A stretch of DNA of 64,000 nucleotides from Euclidia mi (taxonomy: Eukaryota; Arthropoda; Insecta; Lepidoptera; Erebidae), in assembly GCA_944739405.2 (NCBI GenBank), contig OX123191.2, forward strand, positions 9,590,830-9,654,829. Direction: 5' to 3'. The notes beneath the pieces are model-generated. The model was given only the letters and a program-made list of their open reading frames with translations, made no database searches and was not told the origin of the DNA. Positions 1-10,053 of this stretch are shown in pieces. Both the position numbers and the translations under genes were made by a program. The stretch's first letter is position 1, and every line of letters begins with the position of its first letter.

Positions 1-614
1 GATTTCATCTTATTTCACAGAATAGGCCTGTGTCCACTAAGAATAAATCGCTTTGATTGTAGTATCTATAGATTCATTATTATTTGTAAAATATTTACTC
101 TCGTCAAACAGTGCGTCCGCAATTGATGTTGTTGACGTTTTGTTAGTAAATACCAACTAAAACGTAAAACTTCGTATCTATCAAATCGAATATAACAAAA
201 TAAAAGTGGGTATATCAGACCAGTCTTCATTCACGGTTTGTTTTGTTTTGCATTTTGTTTGTGACATCAATCAACCGCCATGATGGTTTACAGCGTTTTC
301 GGGTCTAAGTCAAAAAGGTTTTTAAAAAGCCTTAATTAGTAATGTTGCTGATCGATTTTAGAAGAAAATTTCAGTTATTTCGGTTTAACATCTAATAAAG
401 GTACGAATCAATCACTAATTACATTTTAGTATACAAGTCTATTGGAAAGCTGAATACAGACATTGTGAGGCCTGTGCCATACACGCCTTGCATCAGGCAT
501 CCCGATATAAATTTCAAATTAAAAACATATGCCTCGCCTTGATGTATGTATGTGACTATGTAAGACCACTTTTGTAAAGCATACGATGAGCACCGTGTTA
601 TGCAAGTATTTTAA
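1..614. other. Unassigned AT-rich sequence
   Basis: No open frame, RNA gene or repeat in this stretch could be supported. A short ATG frame at 282-341 (MMVYSVFGSKSK...) is discussed among the rejected items. Confidence 0.5.
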
Positions 615-815
615 GATTTAGACTAGTTTCAGTTTATGTAGAGTTACTAACTCCCTTTAACGACTGTCAACGATCTTCACGACAGCCGTGAGCTTCGGCT
701 TACCGTGCTCCCCGAGGTACGGGGCAAGCGATAATGAACAATTCAACTCCGAAAAACAGTAGTGCGCGGCTTGGATTCCAACTAGTCTGTAGGTATCTCC
801 TCTAGGCTATCGGAC
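615..815 (-). repeat. Degenerate tRNA-derived SINE, family A
   Basis: Read on minus, this resembles the SINE at 2813-3180: a tRNA-like head beside CTATCGG near 810, the GGATTCCA remnant of an internal B box near 775, the shared body motif around GGGGCAAGCGATAAT (720-735), and a CAGTTTATGTAGAG block near 630. It is clearly diverged from the better copies and I see no target duplication. Confidence 0.6.
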
Positions 816-1092
816 AAATAAGGTACCTATACCATAAATATATTTCTGTTAAATATATTTAGTGAGCATTCTATCCAACGGTCTGGCGAGCATTCTAGCG
901 AATGCGCAGTAAAGCTTCGATGTTTTTGCTGATTAAAGTGAAAAAATTTGTAGCAATTTTCGGCTCTGTTCGATGTTCAGTTCGACAAAACAAAGAACGG
1001 CATATACTTACTGTTCTGTTACAAGTCAATGCTCAGGTGTATCAGCATCGTAATAGAATATGTTGCTTCAGGTTAATTTGAAAAAGAAAAAG

Positions 1093-1230
1093 CCGTGTGG
1101 TTGACGGCATAGAATACAAGTGTCACCATCCCCTATCTTCCCGTGGGTGTCGTAAGAGGCGACTAAGGGATAACACGATGCAAATACTATCTTTGCGTAG
1201 AGACGGAAAACTCGACATCAAACCCTATAC
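1093..1230 (+). repeat. 5' half of SINE family C, fused to a family B SINE
   Basis: The segment with GTGTCACCATCCCCTATC and GGGTGTCGTAAGAGGCGAC matches the head side of the family C retroposons at 7544, 38020 and 44232 (which lie on minus). The match stops near CCCTATAC (about 1230), where a family B SINE begins. A chimeric retroposon or stepwise insertion could explain this. Confidence 0.65.
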
Positions 1231-1460
1231 GACTACCTCGTTGGTCTCGCGGCATAAATGTGCGCGTGGGATCGGGAGGTTTCGGGTTCGATTCCTGGGT
1301 CGGGCAGTGTTATTGGGTTTTTCTGTCACGAAATTCTCAGTAGCAGCACGGAGTCTGGAAATGTGCCCGGTACAGCAATAGGCTCGCCCCTTATTACGTG
1401 GGACTAAAGTACATCTGGCGAAAAGTGTTATAGGCGTGAGGCTATGTATGTATGTGTGTA
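1231..1460 (+). repeat. tRNA-derived SINE, family B
   Basis: The head has a pol III B-box match, GGTTCGATTCC (about 1285), preceded by a tRNA-like GTTGGTCTCGCGGCAT. The body has the family B signature: TGTTATTGGGTTTTTC, CACGGAGTCTGG, GCAATAGGCTCGCCCC and a 3' part ending GGCGTGAGGCTATG. Related copies are at 6510 (minus), 19138 (plus, interrupted) and 49580 (minus). It is a retroposon head, not a functional tRNA gene. Confidence 0.8.
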
Positions 1461-2077
1461 AATATCTTAGTGATTAAATTCGTAAGGCACTTAATAAAAC
1501 AATTTTCTTAGAGAGGTTATTTAACTAAATCACTATTTATATAAGTAAAGAAATTTGATTTATATTACATCAAATATTAACTTCTACTGTAATACGTACA
1601 TAGGATAAAGCTTTTTGATCCACACTCAAATTTCTCCAGGGATTGGTAGATTAAGGTTATTGGAATATGAGAACATGTTACAAATTCGGTGAATTGTAAT
1701 ATAACTTTAATGGAGTTGTAATAAGGATGTTATTAATAATATGGTGCTATGACCTTAGTACCAGATACAACTCAAGGTCACCTTGTGAATAAAAGTTTCA
1801 GACAAAACTCAAGGTAGAATTAGTGGTTAGTCATCTCGACGGCGAAGCCGGAGGTTATGATTGCGATGCATACCGAGGATAATTTTTGTGACATGATTAT
1901 GATTATTTTATTTGTTTTGTCTCTGGGTTTAATTTACCTTTCAACGAAGGTTACACCACATAATTACGCTATAAGCTACGCGTGCGTGGCAGGAGTCCTA
2001 AATAACGCGATTCTAACGATGGGCAGCGATAGCCTAACGTAGACCCTGACAGACTACTAAACAGACTACAAATCAGT
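1461..2077. other. Unassigned sequence
   Basis: Nothing recognisable. A 61-codon frame at 1857-2042 has no features of a known family and is not called. Confidence 0.5.
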
Positions 2078-3285
2078 CACCCGATAGTACTCTTCGCTGA
2101 CGACAGCACATTATTGATTAAATGCCATAACAAAGATCAATATGAGGATGAAATTAATAACACTCTTAAAAATTTAATTAACTGGCTGAAGAATAACAAC
2201 CTCGTCATTGACATTAAAAAACTAAAGTTATGCATTTTCACCAACGGTTACTCATCACATAAATGTAAATTACCATGGTCAAACTATGGATAGTGTTAAC
2301 GTAACAAAATTCTTGAAAGTTCTAATTGATCATCAAGTTACATGGAAGTCACGAGCGGAGAGTATATGTAACAAACTAAGCTCCTGTGCATATGTTCTGT
2401 ATAATTTCAGAGGAAAAGTAAATGTCGACACTGTACTTGTTGCGTATTATGGTTTGGTAGTGTCTGTGTTACGATTTGGAGTGATCTTCTGGGGCAATTG
2501 TAGCTACAGAGAGAGTATATTTATAGCGCAGAAGCGCTGCTTGAGGTCCATTTTTAATTACAGACATTGCCATTTTTCAAGACCCATAAATTGTTAACTT
2601 TCCCATGTATATACATACTAGAAACTGCCATCTTTGGCCAAACAAATAAACAACTATTTCCAGCTTTTAACAGAACAAGAACAGTAAACCTAAGAAGTCA
2701 ATACCAGAATGTGTTATGTACAGGGGGTGTAATACCTCTTTATTAAGAAAAAGTGTGATGGCTATGGCTCCTGTAATATATTATAACAAAGTGCCAAAAG
2801 TCATTAAAGACCATCATCCTCTTAGCGTTATCCCAGTTTTAATCTGGGGTTTCTAGTCTAACCGGATTTGGCTCAATATTAGCTTTTCCACAAAGCGACT
2901 GCTTGTCTGACCTCCGCAACCCGAAGGGATAGCGATATTCCACGGTTTAGACCAGTGTCAGTTTATTTAGAAGGTACTGACGCCCTATAACGATTAAAGA
3001 TCTCCATGATAACCGGGACCGACGGCTTAACGTGCTCTCCGAGGCACGGGACAAGCGATAATTAACCATTCAATACGCACATAACTCCGAAAAGTCATTG
3101 GTGCGCGCCGTGGATTCGAACCCAATACCCTCTGCATGGCAGTCTGTTGGTATATCCACTTGGCTATCGCCGCCTTTTTTAAAGTTTTAAAGACCAACCT
3201 ATACAATTATTTAAAAAACAGTAATGGACTTTGCTTGTACAAAAATGCTATTATTCCGTGTCAGACTTTCTAAACGATAAATTAG
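2078..3285 (+). pseudogene. CR1-like LINE reverse transcriptase, 3' fragment, split by a SINE
   Basis: Conceptual translation gives the C-terminal part of a non-LTR reverse transcriptase: the catalytic box as LFADD (about 2088), followed by LINWLKNNNLVI, VTKFLKVLIDH and the RT-thumb pattern (VLRFGVIFWGN, AQKRCLRSIF, then KLLTFPCIYILETAIFG in another frame). The palm and endonuclease upstream are missing, so this is a 5'-truncated insertion. At least two frameshifts are needed. The reading resumes after the SINE at 2813-3180 with VLKTNLYNYLKNSNG, typical of the extreme C-terminus. The tail runs into the (AAT)n tract at 3296. Architecture resembles CR1/Jockey-group elements; the clade is inferred. 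Confidence 0.8.
2813..3180 (-). repeat. tRNA-derived SINE, family A, inserted in a LINE
   Basis: On minus the head reads GGCGATAGCCAAGTGGAT and carries a B box GGGTTCGAATCC; the tail is GGGATAACGCTAAGAGGATG near 2815-2850. The host LINE is duplicated on either side: AAAGTCATTAAAGACC at 2797-2812 and AAAGTTTTAAAGACC at 3181-3195, differing by a small indel and substitution, as expected for an aged target-site duplication. This is the best family A copy here and the reference for the fragments elsewhere. Confidence 0.85.
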
Positions 3286-3295
3286 AATAAATAAA

Positions 3296-3317
3296 TAATA
3301 ATAATAATAATAATAAT
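3296..3317. repeat. (AAT)n microsatellite between two LINE tails
   Basis: About seven AAT units separate the 3' end of a plus-strand LINE fragment from the 3' end of a minus-strand LINE, so it probably derives from the tail of one or both. Confidence 0.8.
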
Positions 3318-5790
3318 TCATTTATTCCCAAAAATAATAACAATTCTTTACAATGTTTCCACTGGTCCCAAACTAGGCTAGGCCTGTATCTTGGGAACCA
3401 TGATAGTTGGCACATCAATTATTTCATACAAAAATACTGTCAATCTTTTTTACAATTGTATTAATTATAATGTTATTAAGATACAATTTAATTAATTAAA
3501 AATAAAATTGAAAATTAATAATGAATACAAAATCAATTAGACAAAATAATAACAATAATAATAATAATATGTCAAAAAGGGTTAAAAATAAGTTATTTAT
3601 TCATTCGATGTCAATATTTAATTAGTACAGTTTGTCCTATTAAAAGCAATAAATATAATAAGTAGGTATTCAATGGAGTGCACCTGTTAATGCCTCATAT
3701 ACGTGTATAATGTGTTTTGTGTGAGTGAGTTTAAATAATGAATGTATGTCAATGTTATTTATGTAAGAATTTTTAAAAGATTTTCTGTGTATGTATAATC
3801 ACAGGTCATTAAAAAATGAGTAACCATTGACTTGCATTGCCGTCTTTTATGGTAATGAAAATTTAGTGTGGCATTAATTTTGTTGTAAAGATACGGACCT
3901 GTGAAACAGAAAAATCGTCGGGTGAATGAGTGTCTAGGTTGTATGTCTCTAATAATAACATCAGTGCCACATCTGCGACGAGATTGGTCACGACATTCTA
4001 TAGGGGTGAGCGAGTGTTGTTTCAGGATACAGTTCTTAATATATAGTTGTCTCACTGTAAGCAATTCCCAGGACCGATAAAGATCGTGTGTGGGATATAA
4101 TATGGGGCGGAAGGAACTAACCCTTAATATAGCTCTTTGTGCAATTTCCAAAGGCAAAAGATGTGATTTCGATGCGCCACCCCAGCATGAAATACAGTAC
4201 GTAATCAAAGATTCGCACAACGCCATATACACTTTCCTCAGTATCTCAATGCTCCCCACATGTCGAAGGTTTTTGAATATGTATATAAGCTTTCTTAGTC
4301 TAATCTGCAGTACCTTTATATGAATGTGAAAGGTCAATGCCGAATCAATTAACACACCAAGGTATTTTACTTCTAGTTTTCTAGATAAGACAAGACAGTC
4401 ACAGAGGCCACTGTCCGCTGAATCAGCCTGACAATCAGAATGATACACCACACCTAATTCGTATGGAATATTATTATTAATATTACGCATGTAGAATGAC
4501 ATACACATTGTTTTCTTGCCGTTTAATGTAAGCACATTCCGTTTAAGCCAGTGTGTGTCTTTCCATGTATAGGACGAAAATATCAACATGGTGTCATCTG
4601 CGTAAGACATTATAGTACCCTGTTCTAGATTAAGTTCGCATAGGTCATTTAGATATATTAGAAACAAGGTAGGACCAAGTACTGAGCCCTGAGGGACGCC
4701 GAAGGACAAAGGTAAGTCAGTACTAGTGTAATATTGTAGTTTAAGACACTGCTTTCGGTTGCTGAGATAGTCCTTTAATAATTCAAGCTGCACTCCCCTG
4801 ATTCCCAAACATTCCAGTTTCTTTATAAGGAGCGGCACGGACACTGTATCGAAAGCCTTGGCTAGGTCTATAAAAATAGCCAAGGCCTTCTTCCCTTCAT
4901 TAAAGGCTCTCACAGCATAGTCGGTTAAACAATGTACCGCATGTTCTGTCGATCTACCAGCACGAAAACCGAATTGGCGCTCGGGTAATAGACTATTTGC
5001 CTCCAGATTCTTAATGAGTCTATTGTTAATAATTCGCTCTAAGAGTTTTGATATAGCTGGCAATATCGCAATTGGCCTATAATTACAAATGTTATGTCGG
5101 TCACCCTCTTTATGTATAGGGATAACTATAGCTTTCTTCAATACGTTCGGAAAAACACCATTATTTAGGCATTTATTAAATAAATGAACTAACGGTCGAG
5201 TAATCAAACTCTTTGCAGCCTTGAGCAAACTATTAGGTATTTTATCATGTCCAGCAGGGCAAGAAGTTTTTAGACCATCAATTAACATCATAACCTCCTT
5301 CTCGTCGGTATCTAGTAGAACAAATGATTTATAGCTGTGATTGTTATTTAGGATATCTGGTGTTGGTGTCACATTCGCATTACCTATAAGTTTATTAGCC
5401 AAAGAGCTACCTACAGCTACAAAGTACTGATTAGCTTCATTAACAGCTTTCTGTGATAAATCTCCAAGTAGATCAGCTGAGTCCAGTTTTGTTTTTTGTG
5501 TGTTTGTTATAGTTTTAATTGTATCCCATAGCTTTTTATTATTACAGTGGTGCTTTTCTAATTCACTTTTCTCAAAGGTCCTTTTCAGGTTTTTTAAAAG
5601 GTTATTACAATGATTCCTGTACCTGGTGTACGTGAGACGTAGGTCTAAGTTATCAGGAAATTGATTAGACTCTTTATGTAATCTATCCCGATGTTTAATG
5701 CATCTAAATAGACCAGGCGTGACCCAAGGTTTTATTGTACGTTTACTACGAGGTAGCTTTACAACTGTGGTATTTTTCAAACAAAGTTTT
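3318..5790 (-). mobile_element. CR1-like LINE, 5'-truncated
   Basis: The extent is defined by the coding frame at 3759-5780 and an AT-rich 3' untranslated region of about 440 bp ending at the (AAT)n tract. The endonuclease half and any ORF1 are absent, which is usual for target-primed reverse transcription that stopped early. No target duplication was found at the ends. Confidence 0.75.
3759..5780 (-). CDS. Reverse transcriptase of a CR1-like LINE, open for 673 codons
   Basis: Non-LTR retrotransposon polymerase that would copy element RNA into DNA at a nicked chromosomal site. Seen: a region before the palm (about 1-170), fingers/palm with CPAGHDKIPN (174-183), KEGDRHNICNYRPIAIL (224-240), FGFRAGRSTEHA (270-281), IDLAKAFDT (304-312), the GVPQGSVLGP block (361-370) and catalytic YADD (393-396), then the thumb and C-terminal region with Cys/His residues. 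The lysine-rich start is simply where the insertion truncates the frame, not a true start codon. Just after YADD the spacing to LTLNGKKT is shorter than usual, suggesting a small in-frame deletion. With no endonuclease the copy cannot move by itself. Absence of stops over 2 kb implies recent insertion. Clade assignment (CR1 or a Jockey relative) is inferred. Confidence 0.85.
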   Translation of the reverse strand: MKNTTVVKLPRSKRTIKPWVTPGLFRCIKHRDRLHKESNQFPDNLDLRLTYTRYRNHCNNLLKNLKRTFEKSELEKHHCNNKKLWDTIKTITNTQKTKLDSADLLGDLSQKAVNEANQYFVAVGSSLANKLIGNANVTPTPDILNNNHSYKSFVLLDTDEKEVMMLIDGLKTSCPAGHDKIPNSLLKAAKSLITRPLVHLFNKCLNNGVFPNVLKKAIVIPIHKEGDRHNICNYRPIAILPAISKLLERIINNRLIKNLEANSLLPERQFGFRAGRSTEHAVHCLTDYAVRAFNEGKKALAIFIDLAKAFDTVSVPLLIKKLECLGIRGVQLELLKDYLSNRKQCLKLQYYTSTDLPLSFGVPQGSVLGPTLFLIYLNDLCELNLEQGTIMSYADDTMLIFSSYTWKDTHWLKRNVLTLNGKKTMCMSFYMRNINNNIPYELGVVYHSDCQADSADSGLCDCLVLSRKLEVKYLGVLIDSALTFHIHIKVLQIRLRKLIYIFKNLRHVGSIEILRKVYMALCESLITYCISCWGGASKSHLLPLEIAQRAILRVSSFRPILYPTHDLYRSWELLTVRQLYIKNCILKQHSLTPIECRDQSRRRCGTDVIIRDIQPRHSFTRRFFCFTGPYLYNKINATLNFHYHKRRQCKSMVTHFLMTCDYTYTENLLKILT

Positions 5791-6157
5791 TGTAAAGTAT
5801 TTATGAAAAAAGATAGATATATTTAATATCATTATTATTGTTCAACTAAGTCTTTGAATGTTATTGTTCTATTTTATAAATTAAAATTTAATCAATTAAC
5901 TAAATCATACTGACATGTAATTCTAATCTTCTTTTTCGTAAATGGTATTATTATTATATAACAACTGTATTTAATTTTTGGAACATTATAATTGTAAATT
6001 ATGATAATATATAGGTAATCTGGAATTATTGTTTGCGTGATTTAATATCGAATTATGTAAACTGACATGTGAAAATTTATTTCTAATTATAATTTATGTT
6101 TTGCATACCGAAAGGTAAAATGAAGACGGCAAATAAATACATCTATTCTATTCTATT
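5791..6157. other. Unassigned AT-rich sequence
   Basis: No feature recognised between the LINE and the following SINE. Confidence 0.5.
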
Positions 6158-6415
6158 CCATTCAGAGAGTCTCGGGCTCGAATCCATGGCGCGTACCAAT
6201 GACTTTTCGGAGTTATGTGCGTATTTAATTGTAAATTATCGCTTGCCCTGTGCCTTTGAAAGCAAGTTATGCCGTCGGTCCCGGCTGCCATTAAAAAATC
6301 TTTGCCAGTCGTTATAGGGCGTCAGTATCCCATAAACTACTCTAACCATAGACGTGGTAAGCAGACCCAAGGGCAACTTTGGGTCCGTTTACAGATTGGG
6401 ATAACGTCAGGATGA
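6158..6415 (+). repeat. SINE family A, head-truncated
   Basis: Begins inside the tRNA-like head at GGGCTCGAATCCATGG (a B-box variant), then the family body: ACTTTTCGGAGTTATGTGCG, TATCGCTTGCCCTGTG, CGTTATAGGGCGTCAG, and a tail with GGGATAACGTCAGGATG. Confidence 0.8.
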
Positions 6416-6509
6416 AACATTACGGGTGATAAATATTTTTTTTGACTCATCTATAAACAAGATGAACGCGAAGTAGTCTTATCTCACGTGTTTTTATATT
6501 AGTTTTATT

Positions 6510-6772
6510 TATTTATTTATAGACTCACCCCTGTATCCCCGAAGGGGAAGGCAAAGGTTTAATATTACACCCACATTTCGCCATGAAGTTTTAGGTCCCA
6601 CGTAATAGGGAGCGAGCCTATTGCCGTCCCGGGCACATTACCAGACTCCGTGCTGCTACTGAGAATTTCCTAACGGAAAAACCCAATAACACTTTGCCCG
6701 ACCCGGGAATCGAACCCGATACCTCCCAATCCCACGCGAACATTTATGCCGCGAGACCAATGAGGCAGTCTA
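6510..6772 (-). repeat. SINE family B
   Basis: Read on minus: tRNA-like head with GGTTCGATTCCCGGG, then GTTATTGGGTTTTTC, CACGGAGTCTGG, GCAATAGGCTCGC, and a 3' end including CCTTCGGGGATACAGG. It is the reverse-oriented relative of 1231-1460. Confidence 0.8.
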
Positions 6773-7543
6773 TATTAATTATTATATTACTTATTATAAT
6801 AATTATAATGTATTTTATTTGTTTACAGGTATTTGCTGAATTTCCAGTTTAAATCTAAATGATAAAGTAAGAATTTAACTGTCATTACATAATTACACAT
6901 AAAACGATGCAGCCATTGACGGTTCTCTTTGTGTTACTTACAGATATCTTTTATCTCTACGTCTTTACTTTTTGAAAATATAGTATCTTTCTTTCCTTTC
7001 TTACCAATAATATCCATGCAAAAGTGGTCTAGTAGAAATCGCTTTCAGCGATGAGTCCGCCCCTTGCAGTTACTTGTATATGTAATTACTTGAAATGTAT
7101 GAATGAGTGTACAATAAAGCATTAATAAATAATAACTAGGTATATTCTCATACTATAATTTGTAAAGATCTTTTTTAATCTACTGTCCAAAGATGACATT
7201 TTCGTAATATTTTAAAGAAAGGAAAGGTTTAAAATAAGGATATGATCAGCTCAGAATCATTCAATATTGCGATGAAATAAATGTTATAATACAGGCTCAA
7301 AATCGGAGGATAATGCTCATACTCATTTTCTGAGATCGCTGCAACAATTTTAATTTTTCAAACCATCGACAGTACGAAATTGTTTTGCATCTGACCAATT
7401 TTGTTAGAACTAATTTATAGTACTAAGCGATTTTAGTAGATAGTACCACTCAATAAGTTGTCTCGCGAGACTGGGTCTCGCGGGTCGCTGGGTCGAAACT
7501 AAGAAGATCGCAGAAAACATTCTAAAAGTTTTTACAGAACTAT
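6773..7543. other. Unassigned AT-rich sequence
   Basis: No supported gene or repeat; only short chance frames. Confidence 0.5.
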
Positions 7544-7763
7544 TCATCATCATCAGCCTTTAACAGTCCACTGCTGGACTAGGTCTCTCCTTTGAAAGGA
7601 GGAATTGGCCTACTATACCACGCTGGCCAAACGGGTTGGTATAGGGTTTGTATCAAGTTTTCCTTCTTTTACAGTGTTGTTCTATGTATATGCTCCCTCT
7701 GTCGGCTCTTACGACACCCATGGGATGATATGGGGTGGTGACAATCCGTATTCTTAATCCGTC
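7544..7763 (-). repeat. SINE-like retroposon, family C
   Basis: Nearly matches the copies at 38020-38262 and 44232-44479: CAGTCCACTGCTGGACTAGG, CCTTTGAAAGGAGGAATTGG, CGACACCCATGGGATGATAT and the (ATC)n stretch at the left, which is the 3' (GAT)n tail on minus. The head side stops at CTTAATCCGTCA, shorter than the other two copies. The tail resembles RTE LINE ends, so RTE machinery probably moved it (inference). Confidence 0.8.
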
Positions 7764-7789
7764 ATTAATTTATTAATATATTTTGTTAA

Positions 7790-8152
7790 AAGATTTTTTT
7801 CTCTTGAACTTTTTAAATCTAGCTTACGACGACAGTTATTCCAACAATTGACAGAATCATCTGCCGAGTATATATTTTATGTGTTTATTTTTAAGTATAT
7901 AAGTAGATATATTTATGTATTGTAGATTTGTATAACATTTATTTTATTAGTTTAAATATGAACGAAATTTTTATATGTAATATTTTATGTATAGTATAGT
8001 ATAATTAGTCCTTTATCTTACACACAGTTTTAGCACCCACATTGATTTGTCTCTGCACCACCCAAAGGTTGACTGGTAGTGAATGCCTTGGGCATTTAGT
8101 TCACCTTTGTACAATTTTTTTTTGTGCAAAATGTCTTAAATAAATAAATAAA
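7790..8152 (+). mobile_element. LINE 3' end (CR1/Jockey group)
   Basis: A frame from about 7799 to 7924 (LELFKSSLRRQLF...) looks like the last residues of a non-LTR reverse transcriptase. It is followed by a 3' untranslated region with CCAAAGGTTGACTGGTAG and GAATGCCTTGGGCATTTAG, a common insect LINE 3' signature, and a (TAAA)n tail at 8138-8152. Everything upstream is missing. Confidence 0.7.
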
Positions 8153-8543
8153 TCTATAGCGCATCATGGGTGGCCGAGATGCGAAGCAGATCTTCTTCAC
8201 GATCCGACATAGTTTCCAAATAATGTGGGCACTGTCGTGGGTACTCGAACAAAAGATAATTTAGCTTGAATCAAAATAACTTTGTTATAATTTTACACAA
8301 TAACTTGAACGAGAAACAAACACGTGCGTTGGTAGTGTTGGTACTGAGCGTCCGCTAAGACTGTCCGAGCTGGAGTGTGTACACTCGGTCGCCCCGCCAC
8401 CAGTCTTCCCGGCATCCCCTCTACCGACGATCGTGTCCAAGCAGTAGTGCGCGCTTGCGTTTCCGTTTACGATATTAAAGGTTAACGAAGCTTGTTACTA
8501 GATGGCGCTGCCTGTTGTATCAAAGCGCCATCAATCCACGACA
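8153..8543. other. Unassigned, moderately GC-rich sequence
   Basis: Contains GATGGCGCTGC (about 8502) and GCGCCATC (8525) in inverted relation but no recognised family or gene. Confidence 0.45.
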
Positions 8544-8830
8544 TCTAAAGAAATTTGTGTTAGTTACACTATTTATAACTCAAGAATGGCTGAACCGAGT
8601 TGGCTGAAAATTGGTGTAGAGGTAGCTCAGAACCAGGAAAAACACGGAATTTTGTTGTATCAACAAAATGCAAAAAATAATCTGGGATGGATTTTAGAGA
8701 GGGTCGAAGTTTGTAGGGACAAACCTCCTACCTATTGACAGTAAGAACGCATGCGCTGTAATAATTGAGTGCTTCGCATGTGCTATCTGTCAGTACTGTC
8801 ACATTATACATTGTCACATATGACCATGAC

Positions 8831-8889
8831 AGTAAGCGAACGAAGTAATGACAGTGCACATGGCACTGTCATTACTTCGTTCGCTTACT
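8831..8889. repeat. Perfect palindrome, 27-bp arms, 5-nt loop
   Basis: Arms 8831-8857 and 8863-8889 are exact reverse complements; loop ACATG. The related Helitron copy (around 54180-54215) has only one arm, so the palindrome arose in this copy. Confidence 0.95.
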
Positions 8890-9058
8890 TATATAAACTA
8901 ATAATTATTGTAACAGCCTTGGCTAATGCATACTACTACTACTAGGTATAAATACGAAAATGTGTACGTATACTGTATGTACCGATTTCACGCTAAACCG
9001 GCTGAACCAATATTCTCTACTCATAAATACGAAAGTGTGTATAGAGATATATCGGACC

Positions 9059-9292
9059 ATGGCTTTGACATTTGACCGTATGCAAAGTGATGTTGTTACG
9101 CACCTTTCGGTAGATAATGTCATGAATACTGACCAAGTTTCTTCGTACTCTATCGAGTTTCTGAACTCCTTACAATTATCAGGAGTACCTTCACGCAACT
9201 TGAGACTGAACGTAGGTGTTCCAATCCTGTTAATGAGGAATCTTAATGCACCAAAGCTTTGTAATGGCAAACGACTACAAGTAACACCTAGG
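9059..9292 (+). pseudogene. Helitron PIF1-like helicase fragment
   Basis: The frame MALTFDRMQSDVV...NTDQ...YSIEFLNSL...LRLNVGVPILLMRNLNAPKLCNGKRLQVT resembles the C-terminal part of the PIF1-type helicase of RepHel proteins, where EFLNSL, the NLRLKVGxPxxLLRNL stretch and CNGTRL recur. About 75 residues remain of a protein usually over 1,300 residues; Walker motifs and Rep domain are absent. The second copy at 53784-54110 keeps the same frame. It is relic coding sequence carried in a non-autonomous element, with no expected activity. Confidence 0.75.
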
Positions 9293-10053
9293 ATGAAACA
9301 TTATAAAAGCTTTTCGCGATTAAGCGTTCCGGAGTGGAGGTATCCACTTACCATAGCAATTATCTTCGACTAAATATTAATAGTATTTGTATAAACGATA
9401 AAGCTATATTTGCGGTTTTTAAGATGTGCTTTATTTCAAAAAGTGTTGACTACATATCATTCAAACCAATTTTCGTTGGAAGTTTTTATAACGATCCACA
9501 ACTTATAATGATATTTTTTAGATTTGTCACTATCATACTTTAAAAGTTAGATGGACACACACACCCATTTTACCACTTTGGAACCGTAAGTATATCTTTC
9601 AAATGATTGACTTTGAGAAACAATGGTTTTAGGAACCTCAAAGTAATTTTTAACAACCCATTTTCCACATCAGTTCCCCCCTTAATATTCCATTTTTTTT
9701 AACGTCGTAAACCGGTTCACAGAATACATCTACCTACCAATTTTCAAATGTGTAAACTGAATAGTTTCGGCATAAAGTGGCTATTATATACGGATAGACT
9801 GACAGACATAGCGCGTCTATAAGGATTTCGTGTTTAGCCCTTTTTGACTACGGAACTCTAAAAATACTGTTTACAGAAATGTTTAGTCTACTTCTTGCGG
9901 TAATATTTCTTATTATTCCCTATGAACAGAATTAAAACGAAAATGACTATCGAACGATGAAGGAGTTTTGTGCTACCCCGAATTTAACGTGAGCGAAGCC
10001 GCGGGCAAAAGCTTGTAAATAAATATAACGCATAATTATACTGTCAATATTAT

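Larger units (their letters stand above)
8544..10015 (+). mobile_element. Non-autonomous Helitron with helicase fragment, copy 1
   Basis: A 1.47-kb element. The 5' end begins TC after an A (8543|8544) and runs into TTAGTTACACTATTTATAAC and GGCTGAACCGAGTTGGCTG, a common lepidopteran Helitron left side. The 3' end is GAGCGAAGCCGCGGGCAAAA then CTTG before a T, close to the Helitron CTRR end. Most of it aligns with the reversed copy at 53413-54494, which lacks the last ~350 bp. Known Helitrons insert between A and T without target duplication, as seen here. It contains a palindrome (8831-8889) and a degraded helicase piece. It is too small to encode a replicase. Confidence 0.8.

Noticed and set aside
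282..341. Short frame MMVYSVFGSKSKRFLKS resembling the start of a THAP domain
   Set aside because: Only 19 codons, lacks the needed Cys and His residues and has no continuation in any frame.
1231..1300. tRNA gene candidates at SINE heads (also 19138, 20745, 48880, 49770)
   Set aside because: B boxes are good, but acceptor and anticodon stems do not fold and each is followed by a SINE body.
8502..8738. 78-codon ORF at the Helitron 5' end
   Set aside because: It crosses the Helitron left boundary and mostly translates the noncoding left end shared with copy 2.
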